This document shows, one piece after another, positions 1 through 9,212 of a stretch of 64,000 bases of DNA. Below the pieces are notes generated by a model. It ran no database searches. It saw only the letters and a list, made by a program, of their open reading frames with translations, and had not been told where the DNA came from. Each line of letters begins with the position of its first letter. Within the stretch, counting starts at the first letter, position 1. The stretch covers positions 124,001-188,000 of the forward strand of contig NZ_OBEA01000007.1 in the NCBI RefSeq assembly GCF_900215355.1, written 5' to 3'. Position numbers and translations under genes: made by a program. Source of the stretch: Pseudooceanicola antarcticus. Lineage in GTDB: Bacteria > Pseudomonadota > Alphaproteobacteria > Rhodobacterales > Rhodobacteraceae.

Positions 1-161
1 AGCATGGACACGAAGGTGGTCTTGCCCGCCCCGTTAGGTCCGATCAGCGCATGGACGCGGTTCTTCTTCAGGGTGAAGTTGATGTCGTTGTTGGCCCGGA
101 GCCCGTCAAAGCTCTTGCCCAGGGCCTCGGTGGTCAGGATCACGTCGCTTGCATGTCTCAT
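1..161 (-). CDS. livG: Branched-chain amino acid/urea-type ABC transporter ATPase LivG, N-terminal part only
   Basis: This is the first 53 codons of an ABC ATPase that runs off the left edge of the window. The start codon at 161 overlaps the livM stop in an ATGA arrangement. The visible residues contain the Walker A motif GPNGAGKTT at about residues 41-49, preceded by a typical LivG N-terminus (EALGKSFDGLRANNDINF). LivG proteins energise the LivHM permease from the cytoplasmic side. Its position after livH and livM in the same direction fits a LivKHMGF-type importer. Walker B and signature motifs lie outside the window, so completeness cannot be judged. Confidence 0.9.
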   Translation of the reverse strand, partial: MRHASDVILTTEALGKSFDGLRANNDINFTLKKNRVHALIGPNGAGKTTFVSM

Positions 162-1096
162 GGCAGGTCCTTCCACAGGCGGCGGCGGATCTCGCCCACG
201 ATGCCCTGCGGCGCGAAGAGCGTCAGCAGCACCAGGGCCACGCCCGCGATCAGCATGTAGGCCTCGGTCACCTCGGTGGCGAGGTCGATCAGGTAGAACA
301 TGAAGAGCGTGCCGATAAAGGGGCCAAGCACTGTGCCCGCCCCGCCCAGAAGCACCCATAGAAGCGCGAAGATCGAATATTGCACGCCCGCGAAGCTGGC
401 ACCCACATAGCCGAAGAGCCCGGCATAGGCCGCCCCCGCCGCGCCCGAGATCGTGCCCGAGATGACCAGCGAGGCCAGCTTGCGCCGGCCGGTGTCATAG
501 CCCAGCAGACGCGCGCGCTCTTCGTTTTCGCGCAGGGCCACGAGGACGCGGCCGAAAGGCTGGCGCACCAGCCAGAGCGAGATCATCAGCGCGCCCGAGA
601 AGAGGATCAGCGCGACGATGTAGCGGGTGCTCTCGTCCGACAGGTCCCAGGGACCGATGGCACGCATGTCGCTGGGAACGACGAAGCCATCGTCTCCGCG
701 GGTGAACTCCGAGAAGTAGAGGATGATCAGGTAGGCCGCCTGCGCGAACATCAGTGTCACGATCATGAAGCTGACGTCCTGGGTGCGCAGGGCCAGCAGG
801 CCCACGACCAGCGACAGGAGCGCCGCGCAACCGACCCCGATGAGCCAAGCGGGCAGCGCGGGAATGGCGAAGTGGTAGGCGGCCAGCCCCATGCCGTACA
901 TGCCGGCACCAAAGAACATGGCATGGCCAAGGGACAGAAGGCCGGTGTAGCCGAAGGCGATATTGTAGCCGATCGCATAGACCGCCAGCACCATCACGCG
1001 GGCGAAGATACCGTGGTGGTAGGTGGGCAGCAGGAAATGCAGCGCAAAGAGCACGGCGATGAGGCCGAGGTGGGTAATCAGGTCCTTGCGGGTCAT
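158..1096 (-). CDS. livM: Branched-chain amino acid/urea-type ABC transporter permease LivM
   Basis: A 312-residue integral inner-membrane permease, the usual LivM length. It has many hydrophobic segments and the conserved LivM stretch around residues 50-70 (AFGYTGLLSLGHAMFFGAGM). It would form the channel with LivH. Its start overlaps the livH stop by four bases (ATGA) and its stop overlaps the livG start the same way, so the three are translationally coupled. The substrate cannot be read from the permease. The hydantoinase genes nearby and the amide/urea-type binding protein suggest an amide, urea or hydantoin-like compound rather than leucine. Confidence 0.92.
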   Translation of the reverse strand: MTRKDLITHLGLIAVLFALHFLLPTYHHGIFARVMVLAVYAIGYNIAFGYTGLLSLGHAMFFGAGMYGMGLAAYHFAIPALPAWLIGVGCAALLSLVVGLLALRTQDVSFMIVTLMFAQAAYLIILYFSEFTRGDDGFVVPSDMRAIGPWDLSDESTRYIVALILFSGALMISLWLVRQPFGRVLVALRENEERARLLGYDTGRRKLASLVISGTISGAAGAAYAGLFGYVGASFAGVQYSIFALLWVLLGGAGTVLGPFIGTLFMFYLIDLATEVTEAYMLIAGVALVLLTLFAPQGIVGEIRRRLWKDLP

Positions 1097-2028
1097 CGGC
1101 TCTTCACTCCGAAGAGGCCCTGGGGCCGGAAGACCAGCACCAAGGCGACGGCCAGGGTGGCGATGATCTTGGCCAGCGTGGGCGTGAAGAAGACCGAGAT
1201 GATGCCGTCGGACATGCCGATGATCACCGCGGCGACCACGGTGCCCGCAAGGCTGCCGAGGCCGCCGATGATCACCACGATGAACGACAGCAGCAGCGCA
1301 TCGCCGCCCATCAGGTAGTGGGCCTGCTGGATCGGCACGATGAGCACGCCGGCGAGGGCCGCCAGGGCCGCTCCCGCACCGAAGACGATGGCGTAGACAC
1401 GTTCAACCGGGATGCCGAAGGCGGTGGCCATCTCGCCGTCAAGCTGGGTGGCGCGCATGATCAGACCGGCACGAGACCGGGTCATGAAGAGACGCAACGC
1501 AAAGAGCAGCACCACCGCAGCCACGATGACGAAGAGCTTGTAGCTGGTGGTCGACAGCCCCCAGGGGAAGTAGATCTGGAAGCCCTCTTCCCCGAACTCG
1601 AACCAGGGCAGCGCGATGCGGCTGTTGAAGGGCGCGATGACCGGCTTGGCATCCGGGCCATAACCCATGAGGGAGGCCTGCTGGATGATGTAGAGCACAC
1701 CGATGGTGGCGACGATGACCCGCTCGGGGTCGTAGTCCAACCGTTTCAGGATTGTGATATCGGCGGCGGCGGCGATGGTGCCCACGATCAGCGGGGCCAG
1801 CACGGCGGCGGCGATGAAATTGACGGCAGCGCCTCCGCCCAGGCCGGCCATGAACTGGGTCACGACCCAGGCCATCACGGCGCCCAGCATGTAGAACTCG
1901 CCATGGGCCACATTGACCACGCGCATCACCCCGAACACGAGGCTGAGGCCGCTGGCCATCAGCGCGAGGACAGCCGCCAGCACGGCGCCCTCCAGCATGG
2001 CCAGCATCAGATAGGGTCCGAAGTCCAT
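1093..2028 (-). CDS. livH: Branched-chain amino acid/urea-type ABC transporter permease LivH
   Basis: A 311-residue permease with the LivH hallmark VVNVAHGEFYMLGA near the N-terminus and a second conserved stretch VIIGGLGSLAGTV towards the C-terminus. An in-frame start at 2070 is possible, but the ATG at 2028 gives a standard LivH N-terminus (MDFGPYLMLAMLEGA) with a GAGA-type ribosome site just upstream, so I chose it. It lies downstream of the binding-protein gene, separated by a hairpin, and is coupled to livM by an ATGA overlap. Confidence 0.9.
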   Translation of the reverse strand: MDFGPYLMLAMLEGAVLAAVLALMASGLSLVFGVMRVVNVAHGEFYMLGAVMAWVVTQFMAGLGGGAAVNFIAAAVLAPLIVGTIAAAADITILKRLDYDPERVIVATIGVLYIIQQASLMGYGPDAKPVIAPFNSRIALPWFEFGEEGFQIYFPWGLSTTSYKLFVIVAAVVLLFALRLFMTRSRAGLIMRATQLDGEMATAFGIPVERVYAIVFGAGAALAALAGVLIVPIQQAHYLMGGDALLLSFIVVIIGGLGSLAGTVVAAVIIGMSDGIISVFFTPTLAKIIATLAVALVLVFRPQGLFGVKSR

Positions 2029-2098
2029 CGGTCTCTCACTTGGGAATACTTGAAATTGACGGCCCGCCACCCGGACCGGGCGGCCGTAGCCGGAGGGG

Positions 2099-2135
2099 GC
2101 GCCCTGCCCCGCCCACGAGGGACGGGCCAGGGCGC
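2099..2135 (-). terminator. Intercistronic hairpin between binding protein and permease genes
   Basis: Two 13-base arms (2099-2111 and 2123-2135) are complementary at 12 of 13 positions, around an 11-base loop. There is no T-run. Such hairpins after binding-protein genes usually act as partial terminators or mRNA stabilisers, so the binding protein is made in excess over the permeases. The function here is inferred from position. Confidence 0.5.
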
Positions 2136-2182
2136 GGGCCGGGGCGTTGCCCCGACCCGTCCCGGGCCCGACCGGATGAGCC

Positions 2183-3490
2183 TTAGAAGCTCATCGAGGT
2201 GTAATCGACCTCGTCGTCATAGAGCGTTTCCTCGTAGGGAACCGTCTTGACCACCGAGAGCTTGCCGCCTTCGACCTTCGAGATGTACTGCGGGCCGAAG
2301 ACCTGGTGAGTCTTGCCGTTGAACATCTTGGTGCCCTGGGGATGATCCGGGCCGGCCTCGAACATGGTCATGGCCTCGACGGCCTCGATCAGCTTCTGGC
2401 GGTCGGCGGTGGACTGGTAGCCAGAGGCTTCCATGCCGGCCTTGATGATGTGCAGGGTCTCCCAGCAGCCGAACATGTGGGCCGAGGTCGACACGTCCGA
2501 GGCATCCGCCGTGGAGGCACCATTGGCATCGAGCCCGACCGCGTCGCGGTAGGCCTTCACGTAGTCAGGCGTATCGTCCTGCAGGTAGCGGGGCATGCCT
2601 TCCCAGAAGTAGGTGCCTTCAAGGAACTCAAGGCCCGGCGAGCTGAGGTCGGTGGCCTCGAGGCTGTCGATGAAGCCGAAGAGCTCGGGCCGCGAGGGGC
2701 CGAAGAACTCGCCCATTTCCTTGACGAAGGTCAGCACGCCGGGGCCGATCATCACGTGGTAGATGACCTCGGTGTCGCGCGGGATCTTCGGGAAGTACTT
2801 GGTGAAGGAGGTCTCGGTCGGCGGGATGGCGATCTTGGCCACCACTTCACCGCCAGCCGCCTCGATGGCAGGGGCCAGGTTGTCGCGGTGGTCGTAGCCG
2901 AAGGCATAGTCGGGGAAGATCATGGTGACCTTCTTGCCGAGCACGTCGGTCAGGAAGGGTGCCATGGCCGAGATCTGGCTCTTCACATCGGTGATGCCCG
3001 GCTGCAGCGTCCAGCGGTTCAGCATGCCGGAGGCCACGTGATGGCCCTCGGAGACGACGAAATAGGGCAGTTTCAGCTCGGCGGCGCGGGGCGCGGCGCC
3101 CACGACGACGTGAGAGAAGAGCGTGCCGAAGGCCACGTCGCATTCGGACTGGCTGGCGAATTTCTCGAGCACCTCGGCGGCGCGGCGGGGATCGGTGCCG
3201 TCATCTTCGGTCACCAGTTCCACCGGACGGCCGTTGATCCCGCCCTCGGCGTTGATCTTGGCCAGGGCCGCGACGGAGGTGCGCTCGTACCAGCGGCCAT
3301 AGGCGGCGCCGATGCCGGTGGCGTGCTTGCCGAAGCCGATCTTGATCGGAGCCGAGCTCTGCGCGCTGGAGTAGCGGGCCCAGAGCGGCATGGTCGCCGC
3401 CGCGCCTGCGCCTGCCGCAAGCGTCTTCAGCGCCCCGCGGCGGGTCGGGCTGATCAGCCCGGTCTTTGTCTTGCTGGATGTTTCGGTCAT
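2183..3490 (-). CDS. ABC transporter periplasmic substrate-binding protein, amide/urea family
   Basis: A 435-residue type I periplasmic binding protein (Peripla_BP_6 type). The N-terminus has a twin-arginine style export signal: TRRGALKTLAAGAGAAA followed by a hydrophobic run and an Ala-rich cleavage region. The mature part begins APIKIGFGKHATGIGAAYG. A GTG at 3496 is also in frame, but the ATG at 3490 has AGGGAAAG five bases upstream and is preferred. It is the first gene of the livHMG unit and presumably delivers the solute to LivHM. Family resemblance is to the amide/urea subgroup; the ligand is unknown. Confidence 0.88.
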   Translation of the reverse strand: MTETSSKTKTGLISPTRRGALKTLAAGAGAAATMPLWARYSSAQSSAPIKIGFGKHATGIGAAYGRWYERTSVAALAKINAEGGINGRPVELVTEDDGTDPRRAAEVLEKFASQSECDVAFGTLFSHVVVGAAPRAAELKLPYFVVSEGHHVASGMLNRWTLQPGITDVKSQISAMAPFLTDVLGKKVTMIFPDYAFGYDHRDNLAPAIEAAGGEVVAKIAIPPTETSFTKYFPKIPRDTEVIYHVMIGPGVLTFVKEMGEFFGPSRPELFGFIDSLEATDLSSPGLEFLEGTYFWEGMPRYLQDDTPDYVKAYRDAVGLDANGASTADASDVSTSAHMFGCWETLHIIKAGMEASGYQSTADRQKLIEAVEAMTMFEAGPDHPQGTKMFNGKTHQVFGPQYISKVEGGKLSVVKTVPYEETLYDDEVDYTSMSF

Positions 3491-3612
3491 GTCCACTTTC
3501 CCTGTTGGAGACGGATTAATCCTGGATCTTATTAGGCTGACCCTGGGTTAAAGTCTGTAGGCACACAAACGATCTGTCCAGTGCCTTGTTGTATTTCCCT
3601 GTCTGCCAAAGT

Positions 3613-3655
3613 GCCCGCGCCTGCGGCAATGCTCAGGAAGCGGGCAGCCGCAGGC
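3613..3655 (-). terminator. Hairpin downstream of the membrane-protein gene
   Basis: A perfect 9-base inverted repeat (GCCTGCGGC at 3619-3627, GCCGCAGGC at 3647-3655) overlaps a second one (GCCCGC 3613-3618, GCGGGC 3640-3645), so alternative folds are possible. It lies 30 bases past the stop of the minus-strand membrane protein and upstream of the binding-protein gene. There is no U-tract, so it is a probable but unproven terminator. Confidence 0.4.
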
Positions 3656-3684
3656 AGGGGCGCAATAGGCCGCCCTGCAAGGGT

Positions 3685-5046
3685 TCAACCGCCGCGCGGA
3701 GAGGCCAGGAGCCAGAGCCCGAAGAGCGTGTAGAAAATCATGAAGAGCGCCAGCGGCACCTGGCTAAGCGCGGCCCTCCCATGGCTTCCATGCAGGCGAA
3801 TCGCGGCGCGGTGGCTCATCAGGATGGCCAGGACATGGCCCAGCACCACCGCCGCCGCCTGGCTGAGCCAGATCACCCGCACCGTGTCCTGGCGGTTGAA
3901 GAAGCCGGTGGTCACCGTGGTCTCGGGCAGGCTCAGGGGAGGCGCGAGCACGTTCCACAGATACTGCCCCTCGACCAGGGCGGAGGGCAGGTAGTGGGCC
4001 AGGTGATAGCCAAAGGCGATCGGCAGGATCGCCGGCGCCAGAGCCTTGAAACTATGCAGGAAACCGCTGTCCTCGATCAGCAGCAGACCGGCCTTGATCG
4101 ACAGCCCGTAGGCCAGCACCAGGACGGGACCCGACAGGAGAAGCCCCGCCAGGTTCTCTGCCACCACGGCAGAGCGGCCGGTGAACTCGAGCGGGTTCAT
4201 CCCGATCCAGCCCATCCAGCGGAAGGTCTCGTTCAGCCCGTCGAAAGAGCCGAGCGCAAGGGCCATCAGCATGAAGATCGCCAGCGAGAGGCCCGGCAGG
4301 GGCGCACGCTCCAGGTCCCAACCGGGCAGCCCGAGCCGCCAGGCGCCGCCCCTGCGGCGCAGCGGGGCCAGCCGGGCGAACTGACGCGCCAGCAGGGTCA
4401 GCCCCTCGCCCCGCGCCAGCCAGCGTGGCCCGAAGAGCACGCAGCCCAGCAGGGTCAGCGCCCAGTAGAACAGCACCATCCAGGCCAGCCGGTCCGGGTC
4501 CGAGGGCGCCACATGCACCATGAGCACCGCACCGAAGACCAGGTAGCTGACCAGCGCCGGCCAATGCCCCCAGCCCGCCCGGTAGCGCAGCAGCGGCCGC
4601 AGCCCGAAGAGGCCCGGCAGGGCGGCGGTGACACGAAACGGGCTGAGCCAGCGCCAGAGATCGCCGACCACCCCCTGCGCCGCCATGATGAACAGCCAGA
4701 ACCCGGCCCAGACCATCAGCGGCAGGGGATTGTGCACCGGGTCCTGGGTGCCTGCGAAGCCCTCCGAGATCGCCCAGAGCAGAAGCATCGCCGAGAGCGA
4801 CGAGCTCACCATGGTGCCGCGCTGCCCTCCGCTGCCTGCCAGCCGGAGCGGCAGGAACATCCGTCGCGCCAGGGCCTCGGGGATCACCGCGATCAGCACA
4901 AGCGTCAGCACCACCGAGGCCACGCCGCCCGCGATATAGAGGTCTGTCGGCAACAGAAGCACGAAGCCCTGCTCGGAGGCATGCGCCAGCGCCGGCCCCG
5001 GCAAGAGCGCCAATGCGCCCGCCACAATCACTCGTCCCGTCATCAC
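3685..5046 (-). CDS. Multi-pass membrane protein of unknown function
   Basis: A 453-residue protein, mostly hydrophobic, with roughly ten or more predicted membrane spans. It starts with a signal-like segment ending in LAHASEQGF, so the mature N-terminus carries a His. Conserved-looking polar residues sit in membrane-adjacent segments (GTQDPVHNP, FGYHLAHYLPS, SDPDRLAW). I do not recognise a characterised family with confidence. Distant relatives I recall have been annotated as fenitrothion hydrolase, which I would not transfer. It lies between the binding-protein gene (same strand) and hyuA (opposite strand), so it may share their physiology. It could be a permease or a membrane-bound enzyme. 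Confidence 0.7.
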   Translation of the reverse strand: MMTGRVIVAGALALLPGPALAHASEQGFVLLLPTDLYIAGGVASVVLTLVLIAVIPEALARRMFLPLRLAGSGGQRGTMVSSSLSAMLLLWAISEGFAGTQDPVHNPLPLMVWAGFWLFIMAAQGVVGDLWRWLSPFRVTAALPGLFGLRPLLRYRAGWGHWPALVSYLVFGAVLMVHVAPSDPDRLAWMVLFYWALTLLGCVLFGPRWLARGEGLTLLARQFARLAPLRRRGGAWRLGLPGWDLERAPLPGLSLAIFMLMALALGSFDGLNETFRWMGWIGMNPLEFTGRSAVVAENLAGLLLSGPVLVLAYGLSIKAGLLLIEDSGFLHSFKALAPAILPIAFGYHLAHYLPSALVEGQYLWNVLAPPLSLPETTVTTGFFNRQDTVRVIWLSQAAAVVLGHVLAILMSHRAAIRLHGSHGRAALSQVPLALFMIFYTLFGLWLLASPRGG

Positions 5047-5163
5047 ATCCCCGCCCCTGCCGACTACCCGTCTTCCCTGCCTGTCGTGCCTGGCGCATGA
5101 TCATGCGCTAGGCATCTGCTGGCCACATGCAAACCTGCCGGGCGGCGGATTGCAAAGAGGGAA

Positions 5164-5206
5164 TTGACTTCGCGGCCCGCATCGGAAATTCATTTGCACA
5201 CAAATG
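5164..5206 (+). promoter_or_regulatory. Possible hyuA promoter with overlapping dyad
   Basis: A -35-like TTGACT at 5164-5169 is followed about 20 bases later by the inverted repeat CATTTGCACACAAATG (5191-5206, 6-base arms, 4-base centre), 21 bases before the hyuA start. The -10 box is not clear. The dyad is well placed for a repressor. A shared 9-mer GCACACAAA occurs at 3561-3569 upstream of the binding-protein gene, which hints at common control, but such a short match could be chance. Confidence 0.35.
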
Positions 5207-5226
5207 TATCTAATGCGGGGTAAGTC

Positions 5227-7278
5227 ATGGAAAGCGGACAGGTGATCGGCTGCGACGTGGGAGGGACCTTCACGGATCTGATCCTGATGGACCCGGCAAC
5301 GGGCGAGGTCCGCATCGCCAAGGTGCCCTCGACGCTGGACGACCAGTCCCGCGGCGTGATGAACGCGGTGGCCGAGGCCGAGGCGTCGCTGCCCGACACC
5401 GCGCTGATCGTGCATGGCACCACCACGACCACCAATGCAGTGCTCGAACGCAAGCTGGCCCGCACCGGCATCATCACCACGAAGGGCTTCCGCGACGTGC
5501 TGGAGCTGGGCCGCCGCACCCGTCCGCAAGCCTATGGTATGAAAGGCGACTTCAAGCCCCTCATCCCCCGCGACCTGCGCCTGGAGGTGCCCGAGCGAAT
5601 GGACGCCGAAGGCCGCGTGATCACGCCGCTCGACGAAGACGCGCTGCGCGCGGCGGCGCAACAGCTGCTGGAGCTTGGCTGTACGGCGCTGGTGGTCCAC
5701 TTCCTGCACGCCTACCGCAACCCTGCCCATGAGCTCCGCGCCGGAGAGATCCTGCGCGAGATCTGGCCAAACCCCTATGTCACCCTCGGCCATGCCCTGC
5801 TGTCGGAAAGCCGCGAATACGAGCGCGGCGTGACGGCGGCGGTCAACGCCTCGGTGCAGCCGATTCTCGACCTCTACGTGCAGAACCTTGCAGGGTCTCT
5901 GGAAAGCGGGGGCTATGGCGGCGAGCTCCTGGTGATGAACGGCAATGGCGGCATGGTCTCGGCCCGACGGGTCGCCGAAGAGGCCGCGCGCACGGTGATG
6001 TCCGGCCCCGCTTCCGGCGTCATGGCCGCAGCCTTCACCGGCCGCGCCGCCGGCATCCCCGACCTCTTGACCTACGACATGGGCGGCACCTCGACCGACG
6101 TGGCGCTGATCCGCGACGCACAGCCTGCGGTTTCCAATGAAATCGAGGTTGAATATGCCATGCCGATCCACGTGCCCATGGTCGACGTGCGCACCGTCGG
6201 CGCGGGCGGAGGCTCCATCGCGCGGGTCAATGCGGCGGGCCTGCTGGAGGTCGGCCCCGAAAGCGCCGGCGCCACCCCCGGCCCGATCTGCTACGGCCGC
6301 GGTGGCACCGAGCCGACGATCTCGGACGCCAACCTGCTGCTCGGTCGGCTCGACCCGGCACGGCTGAAGTCCGTCGAGGGCGGCGTGACTTTGCAAACCG
6401 TGCGCGAGATCTTTGCAAAGAAGCTGGGCGAGCCCCTGGGCCTCTCTCCCGAAGAAGCCGCCGAGGCCGTGATCCAGCTGGCCAACGTCAAGATGGCGGG
6501 GGCGATCCGCATGGTCTCGGTCTCGCTCGGGGCCGATCCGCGGGACTTCGCGCTGTTTGCCTTCGGCGGCGCCGGACCGCTGCACGCGGCCTCGCTGGCG
6601 CGGGAACTGGGCGTGCCGACCGTGCTGACCCCTGCCCGGCCCGGCATCACCAACGCGCTTGGCTGCCTCGTGGCCGACCTGCGCCACGACTTCACCAATA
6701 CCGTGGGTCAGCCGCTGGACACCCTGGACATGGGAGAGCTGGCGGACACGCTCACCGCCCAGGCCGAAGAGGGACGCGCCCTGATCGCCCGCGAAAAGGT
6801 CGAGATCACCGACGTGCAGGTGCTGCACTCGCTCGACATGCAGTTCATAGGCCAGACCCACCTGCTGCGGGTCACGCTGGAAGGCCCCGAGATCAGCCGC
6901 GACGCCCTGCAGGCCGCCTTTGAAGAGGTCTATTGGAACCGCTTCCAGGTCCGCCTGCCGGCGATCCGCGCGGCGGTGGTCAATGCCAATACCTCGATCA
7001 TCGGCACCCGAAACTCGCTGGACCCCGCCCGCCTGATCCCCGCCGAGCACCGCAAGCCCACACTGGCGGAGGCCCTGCGCGCCACGCGGCCCGTGATCTT
7101 CGACGGCCAGACCTACGAGACGCCGCTTTACCAGCGCGACCTGCTGCCGGCCGATGCCACCTTCGACGGTCCCGCGATCCTCGAGCAGATGGACACCACC
7201 ATCCTCGTCCCGCCGGGCGACCGCGTCACCACCGACGCCATCGGCAATATCCTGATCCACGTGGGGGCTGCAGAATGA
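5227..7278 (+). CDS. hyuA: Hydantoinase/oxoprolinase family protein, subunit A (ATP-dependent)
   Basis: A 683-residue HyuA-type subunit of the ATP-dependent N-methylhydantoinase / 5-oxoprolinase / acetone-carboxylase superfamily. It has the N-terminal acetate-kinase-like nucleotide site GCDVGGTFTD (residues 7-16), the HGTTTTTNAVLER stretch near residues 60-72, and the second nucleotide loop TYDMGGTSTDVAL near residues 280-292. Length fits HyuA. With HyuB it would open a cyclic amide ring at the cost of ATP in the cytoplasm. Family members differ in substrate (5-oxoproline, hydantoins, N-methylhydantoin, acetophenone), and sequence alone does not choose. hyuB follows 85 bases downstream. Confidence 0.88.
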   Translation: MESGQVIGCDVGGTFTDLILMDPATGEVRIAKVPSTLDDQSRGVMNAVAEAEASLPDTALIVHGTTTTTNAVLERKLARTGIITTKGFRDVLELGRRTRPQAYGMKGDFKPLIPRDLRLEVPERMDAEGRVITPLDEDALRAAAQQLLELGCTALVVHFLHAYRNPAHELRAGEILREIWPNPYVTLGHALLSESREYERGVTAAVNASVQPILDLYVQNLAGSLESGGYGGELLVMNGNGGMVSARRVAEEAARTVMSGPASGVMAAAFTGRAAGIPDLLTYDMGGTSTDVALIRDAQPAVSNEIEVEYAMPIHVPMVDVRTVGAGGGSIARVNAAGLLEVGPESAGATPGPICYGRGGTEPTISDANLLLGRLDPARLKSVEGGVTLQTVREIFAKKLGEPLGLSPEEAAEAVIQLANVKMAGAIRMVSVSLGADPRDFALFAFGGAGPLHAASLARELGVPTVLTPARPGITNALGCLVADLRHDFTNTVGQPLDTLDMGELADTLTAQAEEGRALIAREKVEITDVQVLHSLDMQFIGQTHLLRVTLEGPEISRDALQAAFEEVYWNRFQVRLPAIRAAVVNANTSIIGTRNSLDPARLIPAEHRKPTLAEALRATRPVIFDGQTYETPLYQRDLLPADATFDGPAILEQMDTTILVPPGDRVTTDAIGNILIHVGAAE

Positions 7279-7363
7279 CCCGCTTCCATTCGATGGCCAT
7301 AAATACTCGCGCCGCAGGCAGCGCCCGCCAGGGCGATACCCCCCTCTCCAAGGAGACGTCCCG

Positions 7364-9097
7364 ATGAGCATCGACCCCATCACCCTCTCCGTCATCCAGG
7401 CCGGCCTGCAGCAGGTCTGCGACGAGATGGACCTGACCTTCTCGCGCGCCGCCTTCTCGCCGGTGATCGCCGAGGCCAACGACCGCTCCGACGGGATCTA
7501 TTCGGCCACCGATGGCGCGCTGATCGCACAGGGCAACATGGGCCTGCCGGTTTTCGTCGGCACCATGCAGTATTCCACCCGCGTGCTGATCGAGGGCATC
7601 GCCGAGGGGCTCGTGGCGGCGCCGAAGCCGGGCGACATCTACATCGTCAACGACCCCTATTTGGGTGGCACCCACCTGATGGATGTGCGCTTCGCAATGC
7701 CTTACTACCGCGACGGCGAGATCTTCTGCTGGCTCTCCAACACCGGCCATTGGCCCGACACCGGCGGCGCGGTGCCCGGCGGCTTCTCGGCCTCCGCCAC
7801 CTCGGTCGAGCAGGAGGGCCTGCGCCTGCCCCCGGTCCGCCTCTTCAAGGAGGGCGAGCTGGACTGGGAGATCTACCGCATCATCTGCTCCAACATCCGC
7901 GTCGCCGATCAGCGCATCGGGGACGTGCAGGCCCAGGCGGCGGCGCTGAAGGTCGGCGCGGCCCGGCTGGACGAGTTGCTTGGCCGCTACGGCGACAGCA
8001 CCGTCGCCGATGCCATCACCGAGCTGCGTGGCCGTGCCGCCCAGCAGATGCGCACCTATCTAGAAGAGATCCCCGAGGGCACCCACCGGGCCTCGGCCTG
8101 GATCGACAGCGACGGGGTGGTCGATGAACCGCTCGAGATCCGCCTCGCCGTCACCCGCGACGGCACGGATGTGACCTTCGACCTGGCGGGCTCCTCGGCG
8201 CCCTGCATGGGGCCGATGAACTCGGTCCTGGCGACGACGCTTTCGTCGGTCTACCTGGCCATGCGCCACATCTTCCCCGAGGTGCCGATCTCTGCCGGCG
8301 CCTTCGAGCCGCTGCATGTCACCGGCTACGAGGGCACCTTCCTCGATGCCCAGTATCCCCGCCCGGTTTCGGGCTGCGCCGCCGAGGTCAGCCAGAGGAT
8401 CGCCGAAGCCGTCTTCGCCGCCCTTGCCCCCGCCCTGCCCGACCGTGTCACCGCGGCCCCCGCGGGCAGCTCGGGCAACTTCGCCCTGGGCGGTCATGAT
8501 CCTGAGAAGAAACGGGATTTCGTCATGTACCAGATCTCGGGAGGCGGCTACGGAGGCAATGCCGACCATGACGGCCTGTCCAATGGTTGCTCCACCATCG
8601 GCATCTCGAAGGCCCCGCCGGTCGAGATCATGGAGGCGCAATTCCCCGTCCTCTATCACCACTACGCCCTGCACGAGGGCTCTGGCGGGGCGGGTCTGCA
8701 TCGCGGCGGTTTCGGTCTCGACTACGCGGTCGAGCTGCGGCGCGGCCAGGCCACGGCGAGCTTCGTGATGGACCATGGCCGCACCGGGCCGCAGGGCGCA
8801 CTTGGCGGCGCGGACGGCACGGTCAACAAGGTGCGGGTTATCCGGGGCGGCGAGGTCCATGTCCCGCCGCATCTCAGCAAGGAACAGGACATCCCGCTGT
8901 CGCCCGGCGATATCGTCCACGTCCGCACCCCCGGCGGTGGCGGTTATGGCGATCCGCTGCAGCGTGACCCAGAAGCGGTGGCCGAGGACGTGCGCCTTGG
9001 CCGCTACACCGAGGCCGCCGCACGCGAGGCCTTCGGCGTGGTCCTGGCAGGGGGGCAACCGGATCTTGCGGCCTCCAAGGCCCTGCGCGCGGGCTGA
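7364..9097 (+). CDS. hyuB: Hydantoinase/oxoprolinase family protein, subunit B
   Basis: A 577-residue HyuB-type subunit. It begins MSIDPITLSVIQAGLQQVCDEM, typical of the family, and contains the conserved NDPYLGGTHLMD segment near residue 100 and the C-terminal Gly-rich TPGGGGYGDP motif near residue 525. A good ribosome site (AAGGAG) sits seven bases before the ATG. It works as a heteromeric complex with HyuA. The hyuAB order and spacing indicate one operon. It ends before a 10-bp perfect hairpin at 9112-9136. Confidence 0.88.
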   Translation: MSIDPITLSVIQAGLQQVCDEMDLTFSRAAFSPVIAEANDRSDGIYSATDGALIAQGNMGLPVFVGTMQYSTRVLIEGIAEGLVAAPKPGDIYIVNDPYLGGTHLMDVRFAMPYYRDGEIFCWLSNTGHWPDTGGAVPGGFSASATSVEQEGLRLPPVRLFKEGELDWEIYRIICSNIRVADQRIGDVQAQAAALKVGAARLDELLGRYGDSTVADAITELRGRAAQQMRTYLEEIPEGTHRASAWIDSDGVVDEPLEIRLAVTRDGTDVTFDLAGSSAPCMGPMNSVLATTLSSVYLAMRHIFPEVPISAGAFEPLHVTGYEGTFLDAQYPRPVSGCAAEVSQRIAEAVFAALAPALPDRVTAAPAGSSGNFALGGHDPEKKRDFVMYQISGGGYGGNADHDGLSNGCSTIGISKAPPVEIMEAQFPVLYHHYALHEGSGGAGLHRGGFGLDYAVELRRGQATASFVMDHGRTGPQGALGGADGTVNKVRVIRGGEVHVPPHLSKEQDIPLSPGDIVHVRTPGGGGYGDPLQRDPEAVAEDVRLGRYTEAAAREAFGVVLAGGQPDLAASKALRAG

Positions 9098-9111
9098 GAC
9101 GGACGCTTGGA

Positions 9112-9136
9112 CCGGGGGGCGGAAGACGCCCCCCGG
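9112..9136. terminator. Hairpin between convergent hyuB and YbjN-like gene
   Basis: A perfect 10-bp stem (CCGGGGGGCG / CGCCCCCCGG) has a GAAGA loop. It lies 15 bases after the hyuB stop, and the opposing gene ends at 9213. No T-run follows on either strand, so it may act as a GC-rich bidirectional terminator or as an RNA-stabilising stem. Confidence 0.5.
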
Positions 9137-9212
9137 CCCAGATCATCCGGAGGTGGGCCAAGGCCGCAAGGTGGGTACCCCCCTTCCCGGCCCCGCCCGG
9201 CGCCCTGGCGCC

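Noticed and set aside
3561-5206. Common operator for the importer and hyuAB based on the shared 9-mer GCACACAAA
   Set aside because: A 9-base match is expected by chance about once in a window this size on both strands. Only the second copy is part of a dyad.
5101-7479. A 792-codon open frame on the minus strand opposite hyuA
   Set aside because: It fully overlaps hyuA, which has clear family motifs. The antisense product has no domain and low-complexity composition.
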